Positions 24,257-35,705 are shown, counted from the stretch's first letter. The stretch: DNA of 64,000 nucleotides from Callorhinus ursinus (GCF_003265705.1 NW_020312894.1:4182149-4246148); one strand, 5' to 3'. Notes: generated from the letters alone by a model not told the origin. Translations and numbers: made by a program.

Positions 24257-24450
24257 TGGGGCACCTGGGTGGCTCAGTTGGTTAAGCGACTGCCTTCGGC
24301 TCAGGTCATGATCCCGGAGTCCCAGGATCGAGTCCCGCATCGGGCTCCCTGCTCAGCAGGGAGTCTGCTTCTCTCTCTGACCCTTCCCCCTCTCATGCTC
24401 TCTATCAAATAAATAAATAAAAAACTATAAAAAAATAAAAATAAAAAAAA
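24257..24450 (+). mobile_element. CanSINE, full length, sense
   Basis: The intact head (GGGGCACCTGGGTGGCTCAG), B box and AAATAAATAAATAAAAAACT tail end in an expanded A-rich run. The target-site duplication TAAAAAGGAGGAAAC / TAAAAAGAAGGAAAC lies at 24242-24256 and 24451-24465. It sits inside the L1 3' end, so it is younger than that L1. Confidence 0.95.
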
Positions 24451-24608
24451 TAAAAAGAAGGAAACCCTGACATTTTGAACATCATGGATGAACCTGGAGG
24501 ACATCATCCTGAGGGGAATATGCCAGACACAGAAAGAAAAGAACTGCATGATCTCACTTACGTGTGGAAGGAAAAAGTCGAATTATCTAGAAGCAAAGAG
24601 GAGATTCC

Positions 24609-24741
24609 ATTAGGAATCCACGTACACGGCTATAATTACCATGGCGAGCTCGTTATATTCCTAGGTGGGAGGCCCTGGTGATGAGCATTTGATGCAGAAG
24701 CCGACAAATATGATGCTGAGGGTTCCTTTTTGAAACTCAGG
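24609..24741 (+). repeat. 133-bp direct duplication, copy A (inside L1)
   Basis: This segment aligns without gaps to 25858-25990, with six mismatches in 133 bp counted by eye (about 95.5% identity). It is absent from the L1 3' UTR as I know it and replaces a few L1 bases around GGTTGCC. Copy A is therefore most likely the derived copy, placed in the L1 after the L1 inserted. Confidence 0.9.
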
Positions 24742-25028
24742 GTCAGGGAGATGGGGCAACGGGGAGACATTGGTCAACGGGAAGGAAGTTGCAGTTTTCT
24801 GGGGCTCTAACGTACAGCATGGTGACTATCGTTAATCATGCGGTGCTGAATCTGGACATTTGCCGAGAGAGTAGGCTTCAGGGGCCCTCACCACACACAC
24901 AAGAAAAGTAACCATGTGAGGAGGTGATGTGAATTAGGTTGACTGTAGCAATCTTTTCACTATGTATATATTTATCAAATCGTCATGTGGTACATCTTAA
25001 ATATATGCAATTTCTAATAAAAACAAAA

Positions 25029-27390
25029 AAATCATAACAGGAACTATGGTGGCCAAGTGCTATCTCTGGAAGGCCCTCTATCTGGACCACAGCGCTGGAG
25101 CCGTGGTATCTCTGGACAGCCCTGTTCACGTCTGCCACCCCTTTGCTCTGTTTCCTGGCAGAGGCAGGAGACCTGAGCAGCTTTCTTGATGCCCAGACTG
25201 AACAGATCTGCATTCTTGTCAAGTGGGAATTCATTCTCCACACGCCAACCTGTTTTTAGGACCTTCTGACCGATGCTGGAACAAAGAATGGGAAGCTACC
25301 TCGAGCCTGCCATCTTTTCCATGAATGGTTGTTCTGGATAGTGGTCTAGAAGCTTCTTCCAGTGGCCGGTGGAGGGGGATGTGCCAAACTCCCAGGAGAG
25401 AGGAAGCACACCCTGAGTGGGAGTCTGCAGAGCCGGGAGCCCCCCGCGGCAGCCCCGAGGACCACAGCATGCTGTCCAGTGGGATGTGCCCTGTCACAGC
25501 CCCCGTAGGTTTCTGATGCAAATGCACCCCACCTGTCACCTTGCATGAGCGTGACCTGGAACAACCCAAGGTTTCGCTTGGAAAAGTTTGCCAGCAGTGT
25601 GTCAGGAGTTATTAGCGAGAGATAAAAGCTGGTGCCATCACGAGGTGTGGAAAGACAGGAGGCGGCGGGCTTGGCTGTGGAGGACGGGCCTGAAGGACGG
25701 GGGTGTGAGGGGAGCCGTGGCAGGTGGCCCCGGCCACACCATTCATCCGGCTGCTACCTGGATGTTTTGTTTCTTATTAAGTGTTATTGAGAAAGGAACT
25801 GTCCCTTGTCATTCCTCTCATCTCTCTCTAATTTTCCTTCTTTGCAGTCGCCAGAGGATTAGGAATCCACGTACACGGCTATAATTACCACGGCGAGCTC
25901 GTTATATCCCTAGGTGGGAGGCGCCGGTGATGAGGATTTGATGCAGAAGCCAACAAATATGATGCTGAGGGTTCCTTTTTGAAACTCAGGTTTGTTACCT
26001 GCTAAGTCTCCCCAGTGTATAAATGGTTATTTCAGGGATGGCAGAAATCCATGCTTTTCTGCTCTGCAGCACTGTGAACTAGGAGCCTTCAATAGCTAAA
26101 TGTGCCCTGGACTTGCACTCAAGGTAATGCCCTTGCCACAAAAATGAGATTTAAACAAAAGCTTGAGAGAGCACCACATCACAGGATGCTTCAAAAAACA
26201 GGACAACTGATCCAGATCAGCAAATGGGGTAGGAAGAGATCATGTAGAAGCTGGGGAGTTTTTCTTTTTTTGGCGTGAGCTCCAGGTTCAGTTTGGTTTT
26301 CAGGCATAGATGTGGGTCGGCCCAGGAAGATCATGGCCATGCTCTGTGGCAGGTGCGGTCAGAGCATGGCCTGCTTGCCACACTCCACTGTCCCGAGCGG
26401 GACCCCTGGAATGGGTCCGACAGTGAGCACAGCCGTATAAAGTGCCTCATTCATAGGCCTCTGGGACATGCTGGCTCGCTGAGGGTGAAAGTGCAGGTTG
26501 CCTTCTTAGATCCCAGAGAGTTGGATGAGTGATGGGCTCAAAGTGTGGCCAAGAAGTTTCTGCACTGGGCTTTCAAAATCCTCAGTGGTGATGACGTTCT
26601 GGAATGGGCTTCCTTAATGGATAAAGCAGGTGTGGGCTCCCTGCTTCCATGGCCACCAGGCCTCGGGGGAAATGAGGGGTCCAGCCGAAGAGGGTGCAGG
26701 GTCCCCGCAGCTCCCACTGTGGAGGGAGCTGGAGGAGACAAAGTTGACTTAAGGGGTGCCTGGAGGTCCTCTCTTGGGAGCCATGCTTGGGGTGGCCTGT
26801 CCCCTCTCCCAGTTCCGTGTGAAGGCCTCAGACCATGCCCACCCCCACCCCAGGGTCTCCCAGGTGAAGATCGCACTGCAGCAGGCAGTGGTTTCTAGTG
26901 GAAATGCCTCCATGAACTTCCTCAATAGGAAGCTGGGGGCCGCTCTCCTGCGGCTCTTTCCAGGCTGATCTGTAATGGGGCTGCAGGGTTCACCCCTCGT
27001 CCATCCTTCACCCCTGACCTTACATGCTTTCTCAGGTTTCTGGAACCTTCGGAGCTTGCGATATCAACCTCCCCACAACCAGGCACTATAAAGTCCCTGT
27101 CCTCTCACGAGGGAGGGCACACGTGTCTACCAGGCGTGGCCCCAGATTTCTTTAGGTGCTCTCCCAGTGTCCTGGCCATATTGTTTCACATGGGTATCTT
27201 CCCCCAACGTGGCACAGGGATCCTCAGCCCTGGGGGAGACCATAGGCACCTCAAGATGGAGGCCGTTTCTGCCTCCCTCTCTCCCAGACCTCGCAGGTGA
27301 CATTGGCCTTGAGGGGCTACTGAAGGCCCATGCGTCAGACCACCCTTGAAAGTGAGTCTCTGAGAATTGTGAAAACTTCCATCAGCTAAT
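25029..27390. other. Single-copy sequence holding duplication copy B
   Basis: Mixed GC content, no LINE or SINE seen. Frames of 112-118 codons (25231-25569 minus, 26538-26876 minus, 26545-26898 plus, 27186-27542 minus) overlap one another and show no domains. No gene is called. Confidence 0.45.
25858..25990 (+). repeat. 133-bp direct duplication, copy B
   Basis: This is the partner of 24609-24741. It lies in otherwise single-copy DNA, directly behind a strong splice-acceptor-like TTTCCTTCTTTGCAG (25833-25847). One frame reads GIHVHGYNYHGELVISLGG before a stop. Three of the six differences from copy A change that frame, so coding is not favoured. It is probably the source of copy A. Confidence 0.9.
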
Positions 27391-27423
27391 GTGGTGCATA
27401 CCACTCGTGTACTGTATGTGCGC

Positions 27424-27460
27424 CACACACACACCCACCCACCCACACACACACACACAC
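27424..27460. repeat. (CA)n / (CCCA)n microsatellite
   Basis: A compound CA and CCCA repeat is followed by a CpG-containing patch with CCCCGCCCCC-like Sp1 elements to about 27540. Confidence 0.9.
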
Positions 27461-30095
27461 GTGCGCACATCCACAGAGGCCGGAAATGGCACGCAGATGC
27501 CCCGCCTGGCCCCCGCCCCCGCGCCGCTGGGCGCTGCTCCAACTGCTGGGCTCTGTTCCTGCATGCCCCTGCTTGCTCCGGAGTGCAAGCCCATGGGTGC
27601 CTGGCTCCCAGCCTCCCAGCCTCCCAGCCTCCATGCTTCTGCCCCAGGATGAGTTAGGGGCCCCTCCCCGGGGTTCTTCTGGCATGACCTGGTCACTTCT
27701 ACCATAGTGATCATCACCTTGTATCGAAGACCTCTTGATGACTAGACGGGGGCCTTTTTGGAAGCAGAGAGCCTGTCTTTCATTTCTGAAGCTTCCAGAG
27801 TTTGCATGCAAGGGGCACATATGTGTGAGATGAATATCCGTTCACCTCCGGACCCACAGCTTGCCTTGTGATTCCTTTCCTTCCTGTACTGTATCTCCGT
27901 TTACGTATCTGTACCTCTATGTACCTAATATTTCTACCTGTACTTGTCTTTATCTGTATCTGCGTCTGTCTGTAGCCACACCATGCCATGTATGTCTGTA
28001 TTCATCTACCTCCGACTGTATATTTATCCACTTGTACGTAGGCAAAGCCTCACCTTATACGCTTTATGATTAGGCATTCCTGGAGCACTGGATTGGGCTG
28101 GGGATCATCACTGCACCCACTTCACCCGGGGAGGTGCAGAGCCGGCCTCCCTGCCTTTTTCCCATTCTTCCTGTTTCTGGACAATATTAACTCTACCACT
28201 TGTGGCTGTTGGAACGATCGTTTCTGCTGCAAACCAGGAGCAGGACTGATTTTTCTTGTATATGGACTTAAAGACGGGTTTTTTATTCTGTTGGCATAGT
28301 CTCTATGCCTGACATGACCTGCATTTTATTTTGAACATTTCTCCAGTGTAAAAGCACACCAGAACATTAACTATAGCTCTGGAAATCTGGAATTTTCCCA
28401 CAACACAACCATGCAATATAATTTAAAGGTTCAGTTCCCTCAGTAAAATGAGACACCAGGAACGGTGTCCCCTGCTATAACTGGGGTGAGGGTGGGGGGA
28501 GGCTGCACCAAGTCACTCTTGTGTTGCACGCCAACACCTCAGTGAGAAACACTAGTAGGAAACTCTGTGCCTTCCGAGGCTGCCGGCAACCTTCAGAGGA
28601 GACCTTCCCAGGTTATTATGACTCTCCCCCAAATTCTCATTCTAGGCTTCTTTTCCTCGGTAGGTGACTCAAAATATCAGAAGAGCTTAGCGTAGATGTG
28701 TGGGTGCAGGTGGCCCCGGCTCCCCCAGCCCACCCCCGGCCCCAGCATCCTCTGTGTTCCACGGGCGGTGGAGATGAGGCGGTGGCTCCCAGGGTGTAGG
28801 CGGGCCTTTGATGGGCAGTTGCAAATACCCCAGTAAAACCCCACCCATAAACGTGTCAACTCTGCTCTGTAGGATGGAGGGTGGGTCCCAGTAGGCTAGA
28901 GGATGTGGGAGCAGAGGTGTGGGAGGGGGCTTGGGGGGGAGGGGATTATGTTTCATAGACATAACGTGGTTTCTCCTGGGGAGAAAAATCATATATTTTC
29001 ATGTCTTTATCCCATAGCCAGAAGCCCTGTGAAGCCTGGCCCAAAGCTTTAGCTGTCAGGCTCACTCAGGACGACTCCTAATTGCGGACAAGTGAAAACA
29101 GACCTGGCCTAGAAGGGAGTCATTGCAGTCCCCAGGACTTGGCTTCATGGAGCACCTTCCTTCAGAAAACCTGGTCTTCACTCTTGCTTCCTTGCTCCGC
29201 TTTCTTTCTGGGAGTAATCCTTACTTCCTTCAGATTCAAGATGCTAGACCCCACCTCGACCCCCTGCAGAGATTCCTAAAGCGAAGAGCAAGCCTGCACG
29301 CCACCCAGAAAAGCTGGGCGTCCGAGGTGTGACATCCGGGAGGGGGGACGGCACCCCGGCCGGGAGCATGTGGCCCCAGTGGGTCCTGCCAGCTCAGTGC
29401 TCAGCCAGAAACCTGGACGCCATGTTTGTGCGCCGCACAGCTTTGATGGATAGCGCTCGTCTTTGTGAGCATTTTTCCTTCCAACAAAACGGTCTTCAAG
29501 GGGCTCCTGGAAGCTGGATCATTAGGAAATTGAGAGGGGGCTTGGAAAGAAGATCCCTTTTTCATAAAGCAGTCACTTTCCCACACTAGCTAAGTCCCAA
29601 GGTTCACTCACTTAGGACTATTCATATGGGTGTAAAATAACGCGGATGAAGTGGCTCTTCTAACGTGCCATGAATCATCCAACAAAGCCTTCCCATTCAA
29701 TTAGTGTCGGGCCACACGATGTCGCTGACATGGGCCCCCACTGTCACTGTAGCTCACAGGAATGCCAACAAGGGCTGCAGGAGAGCAGCTCCTTGTGCAG
29801 CTGACTTGTGCCCCACAAGCCTGCCGTCATCGTATCAGGGCTCAAGGAGAAGAGGAAAAGAGAATAAAATGGGGGAACTCAGGAGGAGAGAGTAAAAGGC
29901 AGCAGACAGAGGAAATCGAACCGAAATGCCAGGCCCCTCAGGTCCTGGGTTGGGTATCTCCTCCATCTCCTCCAACACCCCCCGCCATGCCCTCGGGGAC
30001 CTTCAGGGAATGCGAATCAGCCCTGCTTTTCTCAAACCTACTCACAAGGAGAAAAGCGTCAAAGCCAAACTCCTGTGTGAAGGAGAGCTGGCTTT
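27461..30095. other. Single-copy sequence with G-rich motifs
   Basis: Features seen: four tandem CAGCCTCC units near 27607-27634, a decayed TATCTG-type repeat (27885-28040) and a G-run cluster (28921-28944). The frame of 144 codons at 27386-27820 (minus) reads through the CA repeat and is not credible. No gene is called. Confidence 0.45.
27885..28040. repeat. Decayed TATCTG/TGTA simple repeat
   Basis: Units such as GTATCTG, TGTACCT and TCTGTATC recur irregularly over about 150 bp. This is consistent with an old hexanucleotide or tetranucleotide microsatellite now heavily mutated. Confidence 0.6.
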
Positions 30096-30405
30096 AATGC
30101 TGTTTTCTGCCACTGACGAGCTATGCCCCCCTGAGCAAGGGCCTTTGTCTCTCTGCCTTGGTTTGCCTCATCTGTAGAATGGAGACCATAAAACTACATT
30201 ATCTCTACTCTACAATGACTTTAATAAACCAATGGCATGTTTCAAAATTAATGTAGGTATTTAATGCAGTAATATTTATTCTTGTGAGAAGATCGTACAA
30301 TTATAAGACAGATCCACAGGATCAACCACCGCTTACATGGGCCACGGATTATCGAGCAACTTGCACTGCGCCTGGCATGTAACAGGGCTCAGTGAGTGTT
30401 ATTCT
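30096..30405 (+). mobile_element. MIR SINE, sense
   Basis: CCACTGACGAGCTATGCCCC, then TTGGTTTGCCTCATCTGTAG and AATGGAGACCATAAAACTAC follow the MIR core. The 3' part GCGCCTGGCATGTAACAGGG is at 30369. The middle is very diverged or contains an insertion. Confidence 0.75.
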
Positions 30406-30570
30406 TGGGATAATTAGGAAAGATGGAATGATGATAATATAGCTGGCTGGGCTGGAGCGCAGCTAGAGATTTACATAGTGAGCTATTAAGCTGTGGGAAC
30501 ATCAGAATGATACTTCTTGGGGTTGCCTGTTTCAGGGGACACCTCAAAACGTCACCAGAACCAGAACAAA

Positions 30571-30676
30571 GGGGCATCTGGCTGGCTCAGTCCATAGAGC
30601 ATGCGCTTCTTGATCTCAGGGTCATGAGTTTGAGCCCCACTTTGGGTGCAGAGTTTACTTAAAAAAAAAAAAAAAA
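30571..30676 (+). mobile_element. Short tRNA-derived CanSINE-like element, sense
   Basis: The head GGGGCATCTGGCTGGCTCAG, a B box in GAGTTTGAGCCCC and a direct poly(A) of 17 follow one another, with no TC-rich body. This matches the short tRNA-Lys SINE class of carnivores rather than the long form found elsewhere in the window. The target-site duplication is not clear. Confidence 0.85.
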
Positions 30677-30955
30677 CGGAGCTAAGCTTTCAGACAGAAA
30701 TTGTTTTATTTTAAAGTTTACTTTTATTCATTAATTAATTTTCTACATGCTGAGTTGATGTAGGAGCACATCCATCCTAACAACTGTTAAAATATCTTTT
30801 GCTTCCATTTGTTACGATCGGCCATGAGGTGTGGATTCACAAAAGTTGACACACTGTAGAGTTCTTTCTGAGGAGTCCCCCAGGCACTGGCTGAGGTCAG
30901 AGGGGTCTGTTCCTTGGAATCTTCTGGGTCCGGGCCATCACTGAAAACACATTTT

Positions 30956-31505
30956 CCATGTCCTGTCTTGCGCATTCTCTGCCGGCAACCGGCGGACGCC
31001 AAAGACAGGCCTGGGGCACGAATCGCAGCTGCCAACTGGCTTCCACTCCTCTCCGCGTTCCCAAGCGGTCCCCCGAACAGACCTGGAAGCCCGTGTCTCC
31101 GAAGCTGGAAGCCGAGCAGTCCTGTGTGGAACGCAGAGTGTTCACAAACCCCCGGAGCGCGCCCTGCACACTCCTCCTAAGTCGCTTTTCCAAAATGCCT
31201 GCAGATCCCGGCCTAAGCCCAGAAAAAACACCTTGCAAGGGCCCTCGTGCTGCCCTCAGGGCTCGAGAAATGGCGGCAGAGTGTGTTACGCACGCAGTTA
31301 ACACGGGCACACACCGGAGATCCTGCGTGTGGAAATCCCGTGGGAGCAAAAAGGACTGCTAAAATTAAGCCATCGCAGACCCTCCAAAACTTGTAGAAGC
31401 CCCCGGTTGTGACGGTGATAGGGGTGTGAGGACGGCGATTCTGTCCGGGAGCAGCCCCGTCCCCCCCACGGTTCAGGTCTCAGACAGGCTCTGCTGATAC
31501 CGCAG
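30956..31505. promoter_or_regulatory. CpG-island-like patch
   Basis: I count about 37 CpG dinucleotides in about 545 bp, at a G+C of roughly 57%. The observed/expected ratio is near 0.8, whereas most of the window is CpG-depleted. No TATA box or recognised exon adjoins it. Frames of 134 (plus) and 150 (minus) codons span it, as is usual when stop codons are rare in CpG-rich DNA. It could be a promoter of an unannotated transcript, an orphan island, or a relic. Confidence 0.6.
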
Positions 31506-33605
31506 CAGAGCCCTAGAAAATAATAAAGGTATTTTGTGAAAAACTCCTTAGTCTGTGGGATAAACCCGGAGCAGTGGCATGTATAGCTTCAGGCTTATTT
31601 TTAGATCCCCTGGGGAATGAATGTGTGCGAGAGAGAGTCAGAGAGAAAGAGCAGAGAGAGAACGGTTTAAATCATAATAACTTCATAAAACAGAGTTTTC
31701 TTGTAATATTCTTTGGTAATGTTGAGCTGAAAATAGATTTACAATCAAAATGGGCTTAATCTGATATTAAAGAATTCTCTTAAAATCCCCCAAACAATTG
31801 AGATTTTTTTTTCCCCTCCCTTTGGTTTGTTTTGCGTTAGCTCCTCCAAGAGGCTGTGGATGTAAAGAAATATATTGACGTTAATTAAAGTGAGTTTTAT
31901 GTTGCTTGGTGAGGGCAGTTTCAGCTCCCGATGACCTGCTGCAAACAGCCCTCCATCCGCGGCAGAGAGCGTGCCTACCTCCCCCAGTGATGTGTCACGC
32001 CTAAAGGGACAGGGCGCTGGATGCCATGGGGCCTCTGTGACAACAACAGACAGGAGTGTAGACATTCCCAAGACTACTCCGTACTTCTGAGTCCACACCC
32101 AGCACATTCAAAGGGATTCAAAGTCTGGTCATCCCTCAGAACATGGCACCCAGACTCTAGGTTTCTGGTCTAATCCCTCAGGTCCTCAGGTTAGAAAATG
32201 GGACATTGGTGAGTTTTAGGAAAAAAACTCCACCAGAATTAAAGCCCTTTCTCTTCGGGGGATGGCCGAGCATTTCCCGTGGCATAGTAAAAGTGGATAA
32301 TTTTTGCTTGGATTGGTCCTAAGGAAGGCCTTTTACGTCGGGGAGCAGATCTATCTCACAGCACACCTATCACCTCAGTTGATGAGGTCTAATAAAAATC
32401 CTTAATTAGAAATAATTGTATTAATGATAATATCATAATCAGCAGCCATAATTCCAGTTTTTGCATGTAAAATCATTCGATTTTGAAACAAATCATCACA
32501 CTCCTCTCAGTTGGCTTCTTATTGACCAAATTAATCAAACAAGAGAGACTATTTTTATAGCACAAGCACTATGCTGTAGACACTTTCCTTCATGACTAAC
32601 AGCGTGCTAGAAGCTCCGAATGTTGATGGCACTGGGACGGGTCGCATCTCCCTGTCCGTTCATAGCATCCCAGCAGCGCTGGATGCAACTCTTTGCCGCT
32701 TGGTCATCACCCCTGTGCATTTCCTGCTGAGCTTCTGCACTGACTCACTTGGGCCATAGTGATTTCCTAATGCTCCCTGACAGTCTTCCGAAACGGATGA
32801 TGCTGCCAGATCCAGAAAATGAATCACTGTAATCGCTCTAATATGTCCATTGTCCACTGGCCAGGAGGCTTCGCCTTTTCTGAGGTACTCCAGCATCCCA
32901 TCACCACAGACGGTGCATTTCCTCGGTGAGTGGACGGAGAACTTTCTAGGAACAGGAGATGTAAAGAGAGACCAGCTAGGACTGTTGGTGGCCCAGATGG
33001 TGCCACCCAGGGACTCTAGGAACGACTCAGAGATAAAATGTCTCTTGCATGTTGACACCAAGTTCTTAAGGATGCTCTCCGAGTCACATGTGTGATGCCT
33101 GCTCCAGAGGCTTGAAAGGTAAGTCATGACTTCAGATGAGAGTCACATGTGATTGATGGATCGAAAAAGTGAAAGGCAAAGAGAGAATGAGCGATAAGCT
33201 GAATATACCAGGCATGATGTTGAACTTTTTTTTTTAACCTCTAACAATTTCATGTAAATCTGTCTTGACTATAGAGTTTTAGGAATAAACCCAGGGCCAA
33301 ATTCTTAGGCATTCAAAAGTTCTGAAATTTCAAATTGCATGTTGTCTGCTGTCAGGAAGGATTCCGAGGGGATTACTGCTTTATAGCGGCTTGACTTTGG
33401 GTGCCCAGCCCTTCATTACGTTTGGCTGGTGACAGTGGAGAACAGTTTGTTACCGGTGGCTCTGGAAGCAGGATGCTGTCCAGGAGGACCCGGGGTAGAG
33501 AAGAAAGCCTCATTGCTGATAGCACGTTGACTCATTTTTTGTTTTTTGTTTTTTGGGTTTTTTTTTTTTTGGATCTTGGCAAAGGACCCAAGATTACAAA
33601 AGTAT
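31506..33605. other. Single-copy sequence with TAAT-rich block
   Basis: No repeat is recognised apart from a T-rich tract at 33537-33571. The stretch 32385-32560 is AT-rich and carries several homeodomain-type TAAT/ATTA cores (for example ATAATTGTATTAATGATAAT). The minus-strand 155-codon frame at 32660-33127 shows no domain. Confidence 0.45.
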
Positions 33606-34068
33606 GTGGAGCGGGTTGAACAGTGCCAGCCCTCAGGAAAAGGTCTATCCCCCCAGAGCCTGTGAACGAGACCTTATTAGAATAAAGGGTCTTGGCAGGT
33701 GTAACTAAGGATCTTGAAATGAGATCTTACACTTGATTTAGGGTGCGTCCTAATCCCAGCAACAGGCATCCTCGTAAGAAGAGAGGAAGACGAAGAGACA
33801 GGCAGAGGGAAGGTCACCAGAAGACTGAAGATGGGTGGACACTGGAGTGATCCTTTTACAAATCTGGGAGCAGCGAGAATTGCTGGCAACACCAGGAGCT
33901 GGGAAGCCTCAAGGAGCAGGTTCTCCAAAAGAGCCTCCCAAAGGAATGAACTCTGCCAATATCCTGATTTTGTGCTTCTGGCTCCAGAACTTCAAGAGAG
34001 TATGTTTCTATTGTTTTATGCTACCCAGTTGGGGCAGTTTTGTAATGCAGCCTGAGAAAACTAATGCA
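33606..34068 (+). mobile_element. MLT1-type (ERVL-MaLR) solo LTR, sense
   Basis: The sense MLT1 order is GAGACCTTATTAGAATAAAG, GGTGCGTCCTAATCCCAGCA, AGGCATCCTCGTAAGAAGAG, TTCTATTGTTTTATGCTACC and the end AGAAAACTAATGCA. It is a solo LTR with no internal region. Confidence 0.85.
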
Positions 34069-34955
34069 GTGTCTGTAATCCGTGTTCTGGCCACCTGGAT
34101 CTTTATGGAAATATTCGGTGAATGTAACATTTCCTTTCTTACGTTTTTCAACTTGTATCACATCTCTGAAACACGGGTTCATCTCAGCAGGTAGATTTTT
34201 GCTGGCGAAAGGATGCCGCCGCGTTCCGTAGCCTTGTTTATAACACGCCAGACCTGAAGGGCTCCCTTGTTTGGCTTCTGCCTTAGGTCTGGTTCCCAAA
34301 GCAGAGTCTGAGGCAGGGATTTGTGTGCTCATCGCTAATTGAGGGAATGAGCTTCAGGAAACACTTTAACAGGAGCATGGCAAGCAAGCTAGGAAAAAGG
34401 AGTGAGACTGAGGAAGGATGTGGCCTCTGCTAAAGTCTGGTCGTGGCCTGAAATGGGAGTGGGAGGTTGAAGGGAGCTATGGAGCGTGCATCACACCCCT
34501 TACAAGACACCTGGTCTTCGTACCACCAGATCAGCCAGTCATTGGTTGTGGCTAAGGAGGGAATTGAGGTATGCATCACTGGGGCTCATGGAAACTGGGG
34601 CAGTGGCAAGCTGGGGGTTGGGGGACGGGGGATTTGGGTGGGCATCCACAGCATCTATGACAGGTGCACCAAGGGTTATGGCTTCCTGGACAGACACCCC
34701 TGTGCCCTCCTGGCCTCTGACGCATCCGAGAACTGCCACTCTGTTTAATTTTAAATCCACTAAGACCTAGCTGCCTCAGGACCCCTGGGTCATGCCATGT
34801 GCTAAGACACAAACCAAACCACTCCTCCTTTCCCCTAAGCATGGGCATTTGGTATCCCAGTGCTGGAGTGGCTACAAGGAACAACTGGATTCACATTCTT
34901 ATTATTTCTCAATATTTCAAAATGAAACCTCAAGGGAATGATGTGCTTAGGCTTC
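34069..34955. other. Single-copy sequence with a G-quadruplex motif
   Basis: No repeat or gene recognised. It contains a five-run G tract at 34613-34642. Confidence 0.45.
34613..34642 (+). other. G-quadruplex-forming motif
   Basis: Five G-runs (5, 5, 5, 3 and 3 G) are separated by loops TT, AC, ATTT and T. This satisfies the standard four-run quadruplex pattern on the + strand with short loops. Confidence 0.8.
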
Positions 34956-35065
34956 ATTTGTTCATTCATTCATTCTATACGCACTGAGCCCTGCATGTGT
35001 TATTGGGAGCAAAAGATGCAACATTGATAAAGGACACTCGTTCTTCCAAAGAGCTCAGGGCCCAG
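34956..35065 (-). mobile_element. LINE L2 3'-end relic, antisense
   Basis: TTGTTCATTCATTCATTCTA, then GCACTGAGCCCTGCATGTGT, then GATAAAGGACACTCGTTCTT fit the reverse complement of the L2 terminus. The ATTC repeat corresponds to the L2 terminal TGAA repeat. Confidence 0.6.
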
Positions 35066-35479
35066 GGCCAGAGGCAGGCCAGGGAGCCGTCACAGGGCCA
35101 AGGGGTGGCTGATACCATAGAGAAATGGCTCCCGTGCCTGTGTCAGTGCTTTCAAAGGCCCTAACTCCGACAGGTCAGAGGAGCGGGTCGAGAAGGATGC
35201 CCAGGATGGGCATCTGCCGAGTGGGAAGTGAGCAGCAGGACCAAGACTCAGAGTCGCCAGAAAGCATCAGCTTTCCCTCACACGGGGAGGCGTCTGCTGG
35301 GGTAAGAGAGCCGTGCAAGGCAGCATCAGGAGAACAAGACGGTCCCCTGCCAAGCAGTTTGGTGAAGAAGTTAAGGTCAGCAGGTTCGACATTCCCGGTG
35401 AAACCTGGGACTTATTACAACCAAAACAACAACAAGTGTGATGTTCTCTGAAGTCGAAGGCAGTGTAGCTCCAGGTTGG

Positions 35480-35705
35480 AAGCCAGACATGAGAGCAAGA
35501 GCACCTGCCTGGCTCTGTCCCCTTCTAGCTGAGGGACCCTGGGCAAGTTGCCTAAAGTGGCTGTGCGTCAATTTCGTCACTTTTAAAATGGGAGTAGACC
35601 AAAGTATTTCCTTTTAAGGGTCTTGTGAATATTTAAGGAACACAGTAAACCTTGTAAGTCAGTGCCTGGCAGGGAGTGTGCACTTGATACACGGTAGCCG
35701 TGAAA
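35480..35705 (+). mobile_element. MIR SINE, sense
   Basis: ACCCTGGGCAAGTTGCCTAA, TTTTAAAATGGGAGTAGACC and AGTGCCTGGCAGGGAGTGTG appear in MIR order. The tRNA-side head is weak. Confidence 0.8.

Larger units (their letters stand above)
24091..25028 (+). mobile_element. L1 3' end, sense, with two insertions
   Basis: Late ORF2 is recognisable from CTCCCATGTTCACCGCAGCA (24147) and TGGACACAGTGGAATACCAA (24214). The 3' UTR follows (CGTACAGCATGGTGACTATC, 24810; TCACCACACACACAAGAAAA, 24887) and ends in an A-rich tail near 25028. It is interrupted by a CanSINE (24257-24450) and by a 133-bp segment foreign to L1 (24609-24741) that recurs at 25858. The lower divergence than other L1s here suggests a carnivoran-age insertion. 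Confidence 0.82.

Noticed and set aside
30897..31349. 150-codon minus-strand frame over the CpG-rich patch
   Set aside because: CpG-rich DNA has few stop codons. A 134-codon frame on the opposite strand is equally good.
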